A stretch of DNA of 64,000 nt from Terfezia claveryi (GCA_015179025.1 WHUX01000016.1:310001-374000), one strand, 5' to 3'; shown: positions 23,543-34,689, numbered from the stretch's first letter. The notes: generated by a model from the sequence alone, not told the origin. Numbers and translations: made by a program.

Positions 23543-24574
23543 TTTTTCGCACATTCAGCGGAATCTTCGGAATGGTGTCAGTATATCATTCATTTAGGTT
23601 TTGTTGTTCTGTCGGAGGGGAAATTCATCGTTACGAATATGCTAGATTTAATTGAACTCTTCTTCCTCCCTTTATGTAGTTAGTTTCATGTTATTTTGCA
23701 ACCTTGTTTTTATATCATATCTATTACTTTTCTATGTTAGTTTTTTTTTTATATGTTCTAGAAGGAGACTGGGCTGGATTTGTGTTAGCTATTTGACTCC
23801 ATGAGGGAAAACTATCCGGAGGCCTGGTGCCCGTGAAAATTTGTAAAGGATATTCAGAGGTGCCGAGGGTGCAGGGGGGGGAAATAATACATGCAGGCTA
23901 GGATATTAGTTGGAGCAGATTCAAGGGCAGAAGTCGCTTCCCTGAGCTCAAGCAAATAGCTGATGCTCCACTTTTAGGCTTGAGTTGGAAACTATGATCC
24001 TTAGTATCCCTTTGAGTGTATCGGGCTTCAATTAAGCTGCTGTTGAACCCTATGCAAGCAAAGAACTCCAGCACTATGGCCAGCATTCCATACAAAGATT
24101 GTACTACAATGAGACTACTACCACCCCCTAAAGTAAACTTTGTAGTCCCTTCAATGTAGTTGTAATTTCCATGAAACTCGGTGTCTGTAGCTCTCACCCG
24201 CGAGTTACGTGATACTTGCGATATAAAATGTCCCATAGCTATGGGGTGTTATAAAGATGATTAAGTTTACCATAAAAAAGGTATGTACATGTATATGCCT
24301 ATTCTTATAATGGAATTTCCTTAGTGGGTAGTCGCTTCCAAATTAGGTGGGCTTATCGATAAGAATTCGCCTCGAGCTCAGTATGGGGTGAATACTCTGC
24401 TCTGGCATCCTTTCTAGCTGTGCACGCCCATTCGCACCCATGCTCCATCGCTAGGTATGCACCACGCCCGGCGACAACTCCTCATGGCCGACCCAGCTTG
24501 AAATCACTTCACTGCCTGCCAATGTGTATGCTACAGGATACAACTACCTTGTAAATTGTAAATAATAAGTATCT
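23543..24574. other. 3' flank of gene C and intergenic DNA
   Basis: Up to about 23905 it matches the 3' flank of gene B. Beyond that no gene is recognised. About 24400-24520 shows weak similarity to the dispersed repeat at 10.2 and 16.8 kb. Confidence 0.45.
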
Positions 24575-25790
24575 ATATACTGACAGATGGTTATTGGAAA
24601 CAGCCTCCAGTAATGTTATCACCAGCTAAAACTCTCTCATCCATATCAGCGCATATAGACAGCAGAAAGCTACAAGCTGGTCTTATGACCACGTCTGCAA
24701 TATCATGGATACGGCACGAAAGCTTGAGCTTCAATTGTTCCTTTTCTTTTCAGTGTCAAGACATAAGATGCAACTGTAAGGTTTCCTTACGTTTGGTGCT
24801 ACTCCGGTCCACCGATGTATATAAAGAGGAGGAGACCCCTCGAGGGAGAGATCTTTAGGCACCTAGATTTGAATATATATGTTTTGACTTTACACAACCT
24901 TTTTCCATTAAGAATTCATGTAGAGCTTCATTGTCATTAAATACTGCTGAAGCAAATGGAGTCTAGGCTTCGGAATTGCGTATCCATGTCAATAGCGGTA
25001 ACACCAGTGTTGACATAACTCCCGTTGACTGCAAGAATGCATCCGTCGCTAGCGGAAGGCTCAAGCAGTTGAAGCTTCTCCATGAAAGCCAGCCACTTAT
25101 GAAAGCTTCCAACGGCCCTACACTTGTGCCTTTCTCCAGTAATAATCCTCCTAATGCTTCACAGCTGCATGGGTAACTTGTTTTCGACTATCTGAATCAT
25201 GCTCTTCAACATTCATTCCATAGTGAGTAAAGCTATACATAACAACAGATCAATTTAGTATTATGTATCCACCCACGAGAAGACATATACGGCGGGGCTT
25301 ACGATGGCTATGTGTCTCTGTTGAACTCAGTTCTTGAAAAGGCTCAGGGTTACTGACATCGGCCAATTCAATAGGAAGGTTCAAGTACAGCTATTTGTGA
25401 GATTGAAAGATCCCCAACATTATATCGGATAGTATCGACCGATTACAAGCACTGCAGCCGCTGTCAAATGAGCGAACTGATTTGGTGGATTGACGCCTAA
25501 ATACAAATGTTTGAGCCGCTTAATGTTATACCCAGACCAAAGAGAAAAGGTACTCCGCTTGGACATAGTGGAGGCATTGTCGAAGTTGTGACGATTTGCC
25601 GGCTGGGGTGGGCGAGCAGATTTAGTATATTTGTAGAGCTACTTACCGGTATTACCGAGAGTGAGAGTACTTATATTTGACCGAATGTCTTCTACAACCC
25701 GAGCCTTACTATCTTGACGAACTGATTATATCTCGAAATAGAGCTTAAAATGTATGCCCCGATTGCAAATCCCGTAACCTTGCCTGAACT
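24575..25790 (-). pseudogene. Helo-like/ANK pseudogene D
   Basis: Minus-strand DNA aligns with exon 2 of gene B from the ISRQ/coil region (about 25720) through the linker (SNPEP, CCACTATGTCC) to the ankyrin block (about 24600-24770), with a large internal deletion, many indels and stops. The Helo-like exon 1 is missing. A 120-bp solo-LTR-like insert sits at 24775-24894. Confidence 0.8.
24775..24894. mobile_element. 120-bp solo-LTR-like insertion in pseudogene D
   Basis: Starts TGTAAGG and ends TTTACA, flanked by CAAC on both sides (24771-24774, 24895-24898). It contains TGTATATAAAG, a plausible TATA box. Genes B and C have uninterrupted GCAACC-type sequence at this point, which confirms an insertion. 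The small size suggests a TRIM/SMART-like or solo LTR remnant. Confidence 0.6.
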
Positions 25791-26825
25791 CCAGAAGCAT
25801 TGATTCTACATCTAATTAAATCAGATCCAAAAGAAGTAATCCTGAGCCCAGCCCATGTCTGGTCCGTTGCGGAATTGCAGGGCCGTTTCGGAAAGGCACT
25901 CTGGGCAATATATGAAGATAATTCAGTGAAAACCATCTATTATTTTATACAGAAATTCCATGATACCCCTCATTAAGTAATATAGGTCTTATTCTTTCCT
26001 GCATGCAACAAAGTATCATGAACATGTGCGATAACATCACAATTATCTGTCCGTACATACTTCATATTATCTAACGGGACAATCGTACCTTGCTGAAACC
26101 GTGGGTTTTGATTGAACTCTCTCTGGAAAACTGTGGGATTGAATCTTCATCTGGATATCTACACGACCTAGTACCTACCTCGCAGCCCGGTGGGAAACCG
26201 CAAGCTGTCCTAAATGTTATACACAGAAGAAATATATGTGAATTACTATCGTATTTATGTATATGCCCGGGTGTGAAATTAGAGCAGTCAGTTCTTTCAA
26301 GTTGCTATACTAATAAGCGAATAAAACGGTCGAGTTTGGAAACTAGAGTATGTGCACAATTCAAGACGTGACATGCATAACAGAGTTCGAGAGCAAAGTA
26401 TCAATGCTGGGGACGGTATCCAAAAGGGCATGAATATGTGTTCTCGTGCCCTGACCTATAATTATGTCAAATGTAGCAGTATATCTCTCCATACCCTGGT
26501 TTACATGAGAAGGTTTACCAAGTTCACAGAATCAGTAACTGAGCTGAAGCTCCAATTTCTGTCATTAAAGAAGCGCAATTATTTCGATTGATTACGACCG
26601 CTACGTATGTAGACATGGGTACGTATGATAAGGCTGTATCGGAGAAATTATCCCACCGAGCATGGCTACCTAACTATGTACGCATATAGATCTAATAAAT
26701 GCTGCTGTCGTAACCCGTGCAGTTCAAGTAACAAGACCCCTCGTCATAAGCAGATAGCTTGAATTCGAGTTACAAGACCGATTGTATGTACCGAGATCTA
26801 GTGCACAACAGATCGCTATATAAGA
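25791..26825. other. Intergenic DNA, no gene recognised
   Basis: Moderately AT-rich, short open frames only, none resembling a known family. Confidence 0.4.
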
Positions 26826-28022
26826 TTGAGCACGCTACCAGCAACTGGGAGACCAGGAGATCTGTTGAACGAGGAGAAGGGGAGGAACCCAGAAGAAGGA
26901 AGGGCCTGGGACATCTTGGATGAACAATACATGTTAAACGATGGCTTTACGTCCGTCCCGTCGGCGATCAACAGCAAAGAAGGGGTGTCTGAAGGAAGAG
27001 GGAAACGAGAAACTAAGCCTGGGGGGAGAAGTGAAAAACCGAAGCACCAATTGTAGACTTAGGTCTGTCCATTGATGCGAAAGTAGAGCGATGAGTGAGA
27101 AGGATAGAGGAGATGAAGGAAGATGCGGTGGTCATCTACACGGATGGCAGCATAAAATATAAGCAGCCCCACTCTACTTAAAAGAAAGAATTATATAAAA
27201 TATTTTGGAGGTGGTGTTCAGAAGGGGGTAAGGTGAAGGGAAAGATTGATGTGGTAGAATGGCAACGGTGTGGGATAGAGAGGTGGCCGGCATAAGAAAA
27301 GCTTTGAACCACTCCAACCCCGATCCACACAGACTCACAGGCGGCAATATCAGCGGTGAAAAAGCAGAAAGAAGGACTGGAGATTTGGGTAGCACCGTAG
27401 TGGAGATCAGGAAAAGACAAGAGCTAGGATCTAAGGTAGTGAGTGAAAGCACACGTAGTTATCCCAGAAAATGAACGAGCGGACGCCTCGCGAAGGAAGG
27501 GGCAGGGATGAAAGAGCCCGAGACCCCTCTAATATGGAAGCAGGAGTGGAAACGGAAGAGTTGAAAGATAGAGGAAGGTGATGGAGCGGGGAACAGTAGG
27601 GTCACCAGGTGGGGTGGCAGAGTAAGGCTAGGGTAAACTACCTATGTACCGGGAAAGGTAACCTCCAGCCTGGCGAGCTAAATTAGATGATACAGTCAAC
27701 CCAAATTACCAGACAGTGTGGAAGATATGGTGTGTTTACAGGAGGGGAGATTGGAAGGAAGTAGAGCAGCTGGGAAGATATGGAGAGCGGAAGAAGTAGA
27801 TGAAGAAATGAAATGACGGGGATGAGGAATACACAGTGGATTTGGTGGAGACGTTTTCTTGAACCTTGATTTACACCTGATGGGTTGAGATGGGGCGGAT
27901 ATTAAGGGGCGTGACGGTGGAAGTCGAGTTAATTTATGTCCGGGATGGCCACGGTTCGTTGTTTCTTAGCTCGGAAGGCAGGACCGTTGTTCCGTAGACT
28001 TCAAAGAAAAAAAAAAAAAAAA
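26826..28022 (+). mobile_element. 3' end of a Tad-like LINE (RNase H domain and poly-A tail)
   Basis: In shifting plus frames: YTDGS (27137-27151), VWDREVAGIRKAL (27268-27306), DSQAAISAVKK (from 27332) and VKAHVVIPENERADA (from about 27443). This is the RNase H domain order of Tad-type non-LTR retrotransposons, with the acidic catalytic residues still visible. The element ends in a 16-A run (28007-28022). It is 5'-truncated and frame-shifted, so dead. Confidence 0.75.
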
Positions 28023-28052
28023 GCAACTGAGATGTTGTGCATTCCGGGGTTA

Positions 28053-28136
28053 CAGTCAACTCTTGCTATCACGGACGGCAGAAATCCAGGGCCTTTTTGT
28101 CTATAGCAAGGGTTTCGGTATAGCAAGAGTTGACTG
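28053..28136. mobile_element. 84-bp pogo-like MITE
   Basis: Inverted ends CAGTCAACTCTTGCTAT / ATAGCAAGAGTTGACTG flanked by TA (28051-28052, 28137-28138). The terminal word is typical of pogo/Fot-type elements. A partial second copy starts at 36107, and a related end (GAGGTTTGACTG followed by TA) lies near 52069-52082. Confidence 0.8.
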
Positions 28137-28361
28137 TATGTACTGAGGCGGGGCTGTACCGTAGTCTGGTTGCACAACCTCTCGTGCTAACGAGACCTAC
28201 CACGTGGCCGGTTCCGTTTGAGATCGACTGAGTCTGGTTTCACAACTCCCCGAAGTACGGCTTGGCTAAGTACCCATGTTACTAGTACAAATGTGCTAAG
28301 CTCCATCATAAGTAAGAAGTAGTCTGGTTGGCACAAGCCCCTCGTAGATAGGGAATTAGTA

Positions 28362-29091
28362 TGGTGCCGGCAGTCTAGAAGGTAAAAGTCTTGGCAAAAT
28401 GGGACATTCGTTCTGAGTCTTACTAAGTATGGTTTTATTTTTTTTTATTTTTTTTATGACACTGTGACGTGGAATAGCTAACCCTTGTGACATGAAATAA
28501 ATTACCAACTACAACAATAATGCCTCCGGTCAGCAAAAAAAGAAAAGCATGTTTTGCTTCCACCGCTAAAGCTTGCGAAGCTCGTAAAGCTCGAAGAAGA
28601 GTATCTGACGATGATAGTGATATAGAACTCAGTAAAGAGGAGGACTCGGAGGTTGATGGGGGTTCTGAGGTAACTATATAGCGATTTTATCAAAAGTGCC
28701 AATGGATGATGCAAGCATATCGTGAAGGTTGCCAATATAGTACTATAGAGTTCAAAAATCATGTATACAAAAGCCACTATAGAACTCATATATTGAATGA
28801 AGACTAGGTCTTGATTGAGACTAGTCTGGCCCCATACCATACCTATTTTAGTAATTTTGGTCACTCTTGGCATGGGACATTTGTTGGCTCTCACATAGAA
28901 AACAGTCTTTTCTTTTTACCTATCTACTCACTCAGTTTTTTTTATATTTTTTTTTTACAACGTAATTATTGTTCTCCATAGGCAAATCTATCGATTTTAC
29001 GTTAAAAATATTCGAGATCTGTTATGGTGGTGTTGTTGATAGTTTCTTGGCACACCCCCTTAAAATGGTACCGTTTTGACTGCCGGCACCA
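28362..29091 (+). mobile_element. 730-bp DDE-transposon derivative with TA target duplication
   Basis: Perfect 14-bp ends TGGTGCCGGCAGTC / GACTGCCGGCACCA flanked by TA (28360-28361, 29092-29093). An ATG frame from 28519 encodes a basic then acidic start (MPPVSKKRKACF, DDDSDIEL). It ends in a TAG, then continues in the same frame through AYREGCQYS to another TAG. This looks like the N-terminus of a fungal DDE transposase with the catalytic part deleted. It sits between two GTCTGGTTG-family termini, so it is nested. Confidence 0.7.
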
Positions 29092-29109
29092 TAGTGGGAA
29101 TTAGTCTGG

Positions 29110-30056
29110 TTGCACAACGACCTCTGAAAGAGGGGTTGGCACGTACTACACTATTTTGTTGAAACGAGCGAGCCACCACTCGTTCCACAGAGCCACATTC
29201 GTCACCGAGCCACCTGGTAATCTACGTCATACGGCGCTGCGCCCTATATAGTATTTACTGTACAGAAGGGGGCTAAGCGGAGATCGTCCCGCTGGCCGCT
29301 TGGTACACACGTGACCTCAAACATAATCGAAAGAATCTGAGACTCTATGTAGTGTATGTACTTAGCCATCATAGGAGGGGTCTGGTAAGCCTGGCTATCC
29401 ATCTCTCCAATGGTCCGCTGATAATTCCCGCTTCGAACATGATTTGAAATTTCGACCATGGAGGCGAGAAGTAGTGCTTGAAGTATGACGCCCATAGTGT
29501 TGTTGAAAATCGGTCCTACCCTCCCGCGCCCCGAAAAGTATTGACAGAACACACCCAAACCGTACAAATAGGTACCCAGCGCGCCGTCTCCAAAACTACT
29601 CTACTAGTCCACCAGAGGATTTAATCAGAACCGATCAGCACTTGTAAACCACCCCACACTGATTCTAGGCATAGTGAGCAATATGCTGTTACCAGGGTGG
29701 CAGCAGTGGGGTTTTGAATAGGATGATGATATATATGGGGCTTGGGTAGGATAAAAATTCTTTTGGGCATAATATGACTTTGTTGGATTTGGTGAATGTA
29801 GGGGGAGGTGATGAGTTTTTCAGAGCCAGTCAGTGAGGTGGGGAGTAGGAAGCCGAGCCGCGGATTGAGTACGGTTGGGAGAGTCGATGAGGATGGATTG
29901 CTGGGGTGTATGGCAGGCTTATAATTAGAGCCCTAGGAGTATGTAGTGTAAAGGCAGGTGGGGATGGACGTTTGTATATGCGTATGAGAATTTCTGTGGG
30001 ATATTTTATTTTGTTTCTATGTATATTCTATCTTAGAATATACATAGATATACAAG
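29110..30056. other. Intergenic DNA with dispersed repeat
   Basis: 29755-29990 resembles 11040-11280 (shared TGGATTTGGTGAATG and following order). No gene recognised. Confidence 0.4.
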
Positions 30057-30689
30057 CTATATATCTGAAAAACCCGAGTAACCTGGATTTAGTTGAGAGG
30101 CCGCTAGCTTCCAATTGACTTTGACAGAGGGAGGTGATTCCGGATTATTGATGGACAGTATATATGGGCTTTCATTTTTTCTGCCATCTCTCCTGAGTAT
30201 TTCATACATTTTGGATTCGGATCTTACACAGTTTGTACATAGTTTGTCGATATCCGGCACCATATCGGTGTCACAGGGGGGTTGACCGCACCCAATGAAG
30301 GTCCTGTTAGCTGGATATCCCCTTATGCCTCCCACCCTGCAGCTTTGGCAGTCTGCAAAACTATATTCGGATAAGGGCATCCTAAAATCTAGGTCTTGTG
30401 CTAGGAAAACGGTGAAATTCAGCACCAGAGGTATTACTAGTATTCCTTCTTTCACCAGTCTGGAGATGGAGTTGTTTCTCGTGCCTGTTGCTCGGGCAGA
30501 AGTTGGGACAATTTTGTTGTAGCTATTTTGCGAGTTCTTTTCTTCTTTACGTTTACAAGATGTAAATATGCTATGCCAATGTGCATCACTCACCAACAAA
30601 GACTGAATGGCGGGGAATGCCCTATGAGTGCCCTGGAATCGAGGGATGACGGCGACTATGGTCATGAAGGGGAGTGCCGTGAATTTCAT
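30057..30689 (-). CDS. Hypothetical protein, possible secreted Cys-rich product
   Basis: An uninterrupted 210-codon frame from an ATG at 30689. The first 20 residues (MKFTALPFMTIVAVIPRFQG) look like a fungal signal peptide. The C-terminal third has a cysteine-dense segment (DCQSC, IGCGQPPC, LCTNC). A strong donor-like GTGAGT sits after codon 32, so the true gene may be spliced with a different middle part; no clear in-frame acceptor was found. No family is recognised. It could be an effector-like small secreted protein or a chance frame. Confidence 0.35.
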   Translation of the reverse strand: MKFTALPFMTIVAVIPRFQGTHRAFPAIQSLLVSDAHWHSIFTSCKRKEEKNSQNSYNKIVPTSARATGTRNNSISRLVKEGILVIPLVLNFTVFLAQDLDFRMPLSEYSFADCQSCRVGGIRGYPANRTFIGCGQPPCDTDMVPDIDKLCTNCVRSESKMYEILRRDGRKNESPYILSINNPESPPSVKVNWKLAASQLNPGYSGFSDI

Positions 30690-30920
30690 CCATCGCGTTG
30701 ACCAGCCCCACTACATGTCTAAGAGGTAACTTCATGATATCTCACTCGCCTTGCTGCTCGATGTAGCACACTACTGCCTCGGTTAGTTGATATCATAGCA
30801 TCCGCTCCCTTTCGATAAATACAATTGTACTTGACAGATAGTCAGAGTAAACAGCTTATAACAATGCGGTTTTCACCAGCTGGATTTTTCTCGTCGATAT
30901 CCCATATCCAATAGTAGCTA

Positions 30921-31452
30921 CCCTTGCAAGCCTACTAGTGAGCAGCCACCGTCTAGTGCACATCCCTGCAAACCCCCTTGCAACAGCGTTTCCAGCCACA
31001 CTCGTGATATATCATGAGCATAGTGATTCCGGCTAAATGCATAGCCATGGAAAAGAGTACGCTCTACAACATGGTTATGCTCATATCCCACCAAGGTCAA
31101 CCGAAGACTCAATATTCCCCTTTCCAATATGACCTCCCCGAAGAGCCACCCCCACCCCCTCAACGCCTGTTATAGGCCGGGTATCCAGCAGGAGAGCCTA
31201 TGACAACTAGAAGGCCATTTCCTGGTACCTATATTCATGTCAAAACAGCCTCTAGGGCAGCAGCCCCTAATATGACTAAACGGTATACAGGCAACAACAA
31301 TGCTCCAAAATGAACATTTTCAGAATTAACTAATTTACTTTATTTATGGTAGTCTGAACTCTCAACCCCCCCTCTCTCTGCAAATTCCCCTCTACAGCAT
31401 TCTCAAGCACTACGGGGAGGTCGCCAATAGCTTTAGAAGCTCCAATATTTAT
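30921..31452. repeat. Left arm of the palindromic element
   Basis: Near-identical to the reverse complement of 32170-32697 over the outer part. Divergence rises towards the inner end (about 31380-31452). Confidence 0.88.
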
Positions 31453-32169
31453 ATATTCGGACTACCAATACCCGCCTTTGGCCTTCATGAATCACTTCGA
31501 TCTAGAGGGTTTGCCGGCCTCCTCCAGGGTTGTTTTAACCTGCTCACAGCAACTATATGCTCACGATCGACCTAGATTCCAACCTTTCTAACCTAGCTGC
31601 CCTAGATTTCCAATATCTACTCCAGCGTCAGTCTAGTGTCAGTCTAAAGATCTAGCCTAGCATCCCATTTAATGTCCAACCTAGTATCCAACCTAGTATG
31701 CAGTCCAACCTTATACTCAACCTAGCATCCAATCTAGCACTTAACTCATGAAAAGGATTGCACTATAATTTCTACCCCCACATTATTAGTCTCGATCGAG
31801 AAATTATATTATGGTCGCTTTGATACTGGCCTTTCTTGAGGCATTTTAAATCCTTATAGTAACCGTGCACTTAGCGTAGGATACTAGCAGAGCGGTGGTA
31901 CTGAGGATGCTCTGGAGGAGAGCTTCAAGTTAGATCGAGGTGGATAGAGGAGAGGCATAATAGAGCTCTCAGAAGTAATTATTTGGGGAAATTAGTACCG
32001 TAAATTGGGACCTCTAGTTTTGCCATTTTGCACATTCCACCTTCAGCACCAGCAGCAACAGATGCTAGGTAGAGGTCTCCTAGTAGTTATGGGCCTATTC
32101 GTGCAATATTCGGCCTATAGAGGGAGTAGAGAGAGAGCGTAGATATTGGGGGGGGGTCCTTGAAGGGGG
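31453..32169. other. Spacer of the palindromic element
   Basis: Non-coding. 31570-31750 contains degenerate 11-12-bp repeats around CAACCTAGTATC. Confidence 0.6.
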
Positions 32170-32697
32170 GTATTGGAGGTTCCAAAACTATTGAAAACCT
32201 ATCCGTAGTGATTGAGAATGCTATAGAGGGAAAGGTTGCAGAGGGGAGGGGGTCGAGAGTTCAGACTACCATAAATAAAGTAAATTAGTTAATTCTGAAA
32301 ATGTTCATTTTGGAGCATTGTTGTTGCCTGTATACCGTTTAGTCATATTAGGGGCTGCTGCCCTAGAGGCTGTTTTGACATGAATATAGATACCAGGAAA
32401 TGGCCTTCTAGTCGTCATAAGCTCTCCTGCTGGATACCCGGCCTATAACAGGCGTTGAGGGGGTGGGGGTGGCTCTTCGGGGAGGTCATATTGGAAAGGG
32501 GAATATTGAGTCTTTGGTTGACCTTGGTGGGATATGAGCATAACCATGTTGTAGAGCGTACTCTTTTCCATGGCTATGCATTTAGCCGGAATCACTATGC
32601 TCATGATATATCACGAGTGTGGCTGGAAACGCTGTTGCAAGGGGGTTTGCAGGGATGTGCACTAGACGGTGGCTGCTCACTAGTAGGCTTGCAAGGG
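32170..32697. repeat. Right arm of the palindromic element
   Basis: Pairs with 30921-31452. The last ten bases CTTGCAAGGG before the TA mirror the left terminus. Confidence 0.88.
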
Positions 32698-34183
32698 TAA
32701 GCGGCCTTGTGACCATTTGCGGCATCCTGGATACGGTATGAATCAGTTTATCTCTTTATTCAGTTCCGAGACATAAGCTACAACCCTTTTACATTAAAAA
32801 TTTACATGATGAGCACTGTTACTGCTACTGAGTCATTCGTAATCCAGAGCTTTTGTGATTAAAGGGTCAAGTAGTTCAGACCTCTCCTTGATATCCATAT
32901 TCATACCACTTGTAAAAGTCTTCCATACCGCAACACTTACGCCTTTCTCTAATAAGATTGTACAGATTTGTAAATTATTTTACAGTTCGCAAATAGCTTC
33001 GAAGCTTCTTGGCAATTCACAATAGCCATGTATAAGAGGGGTTCGAACGATTTGAATCAAGCTCCATTCCCAGTGCGAGCATAGCTCTAACGACAAGTCC
33101 CTATAGCATTTTGTAGACGCCCACGAGAAGGCCATTGTTTCGGGACTTGGAAGGGCTGTGAGGTGTCTCCATTGACAACCGGCCTAGGAAAGGCTCGGGA
33201 ATACTGATAATTAGATAAATAAACAAGAAGGTTCAGTACTCCAATATGTAAAACTGAAAGATCCCCCAGCTTTATATCAAAACCAGTTGCCTACACTACA
33301 GTCATTGTCAAGTGAGAGAACTGAATCCGAGCTTGAAATGAATCAATTTCTAGACCAAAATGTCTGAGTCACTTTTATGCTAGGCGGGTTGTCCCAACCG
33401 AAGAGAGAAAGTTTGGACAGAGTGGAGACATTGTCGGAGTACTTTGGAGACGGTAAGAGTCTCGTGTTTGACCGAGCCTGCTCTTCTAGACAACTGATGG
33501 ATTCTCGGAGTAAAACTGAATGCCCATGGCTCGATTATAAGATTTCAGCGGTTTATTCCCCCAGTCTTGCCAGATTTCCAGACGCTTTGGTGATCATAGT
33601 GCTATATATCTACGTATATTGGAGAGTCAGCGGCGCTCCCCAATTCGTTTTCGGTTCAATTCTTTCAATTCGCATCTCGCGGATTGATTTATGGCCCCGA
33701 GTGAGGAGATATATATAGGGAGAAAACGGTCGTACACTACTTCATTCCACATAGGCGGACTTGAAATTCAGATATATAACTTACCAGCTAATGATAGGCA
33801 ACATGAGATTTCTGCCGCTTAAGATTCTTTATAATATACAAGACCTCTTCCCTACCTCCAGAGTCCTCATTTGAGTTGATCCACCATCACTCCTCCTGTT
33901 TTCCAAGCCACACTAGCTGTGGTGGGTCGTTGAACGCACACACCTTGTAAACCTTCTACCTAGAACAGACGATCACGCACCCAGTTGAAGTGGCCATAAG
34001 GCTGTGAGCTGTACTTGGTAAAATATAGGTTGCATGCTCTCTATCTCTTCCCTAACCGGTATCATCGTTTCAGTTATGTCATTCACTTTGTCAAAGAGAT
34101 CCTTGCTATTATTCCAACAATCTGGGCTGAAATACTTAGTAATGAGACCTGCGACAGATGGCAATAGATTGTGGATCTTCCAT

Positions 34184-34358
34184 CTCTGCGTCAGATGAAT
34201 ATCGATATGCGGACGGGTCGCTCCGGCTGTAACTTATATTGTAATTCACAACGATAGATCTAGATGTTTGGATTCGCCATATACATACAGTATATTTGCG
34301 TGAGTTCTTAGGAAGAAGTTCTTGAGCCTGATATGATTTTGAATTTGTGACCTACAGC
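34184..34358 (-). promoter_or_regulatory. Relic upstream region of pseudogene E
   Basis: Keeps ATATCGATATGCG next to the start, an ATATACATACAGTATAT motif (about 34280-34300), and TTCTTGAGCC as in copies A and B. This shows that E was duplicated with its promoter. Confidence 0.5.
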
Positions 34359-34687
34359 GTCTGGCAGTGCAACCGGTCAGCTAACCTGGTGGGCTAGTGT
34401 GGGCGTGGCAGTGGAGGGGTACTGTAGTGTAACCAGACTAGAGATAAGCGGTCACCAGCTCAAAAGGCAAAAGACGCGATTATGCAAACAGCCCTAATCC
34501 AGAGCCTGCCGGACCCCTGAAAAACTTACCTTGATGAATTTCAAGTTGACTCCAGCTCTTTTTTCTTTCGAGCCTTCCTTCATCGAGTCCTGTTTGACTA
34601 CGTAAAAGTCTTGACCATGTACATAAAGTACAGCCAGGCACAGCGAGTTAACCTTTTCAGGTTAGCTGACCGGTTGCACTGCCAGAC
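34359..34687. mobile_element. 329-bp element with perfect 30-bp inverted ends
   Basis: Arms 34359-34388 and 34658-34687 are perfect complements beginning GTCTGGCAGTGCAACCGGTC. It interrupts the promoter homology of pseudogene E right after CTACAGC. No convincing target duplication is visible. The terminal GTCTGG links it loosely to the 19.8 kb family. Confidence 0.75.
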
Positions 34688-34689
34688 AC

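Larger units (their letters stand above)
30921..32697. mobile_element. 1,777-bp palindromic (foldback) element with TA target duplication
   Basis: Ends CCCTTGCAAGCCTACTAGTG and its complement, long inverted arms 30921-31452 and 32170-32697, and a spacer of about 717 bp. TA flanks both sides (30919-30920, 32698-32699). Removing the element and one TA joins flanks that align with genes B and C, which proves insertion. No transposase is recognised, so it must be mobilised in trans, probably by a Tc1/mariner-class enzyme. The arms' outer 246 bp stay open as mirrored frames, but these begin at TTG, not ATG. Confidence 0.9.
30780..34183 (-). pseudogene. Helo-like/ANK pseudogene E, split by a transposon
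   Basis: Minus-strand homology to genes B and C starts at an ATG (34181-34183) with a frame-shifted Helo-like exon (ITETMIPVREEIESMQPIF recognisable near 34020-34090). It continues through a conserved intron donor (about 33780) and linker (33180-33600), then the first ankyrin block (32840-33130), and resumes in the late ankyrin block at 32700-32820 and 30780-30918. The last two pieces are separated by the 1,777-bp palindromic element. Many indels, stops and a large internal deletion. Confidence 0.85.

Noticed and set aside
30918..31163. Mirrored 81-codon frame as a gene
   Set aside because: It begins at TTG, lies inside an inverted repeat and has no family; kept only as an observation.
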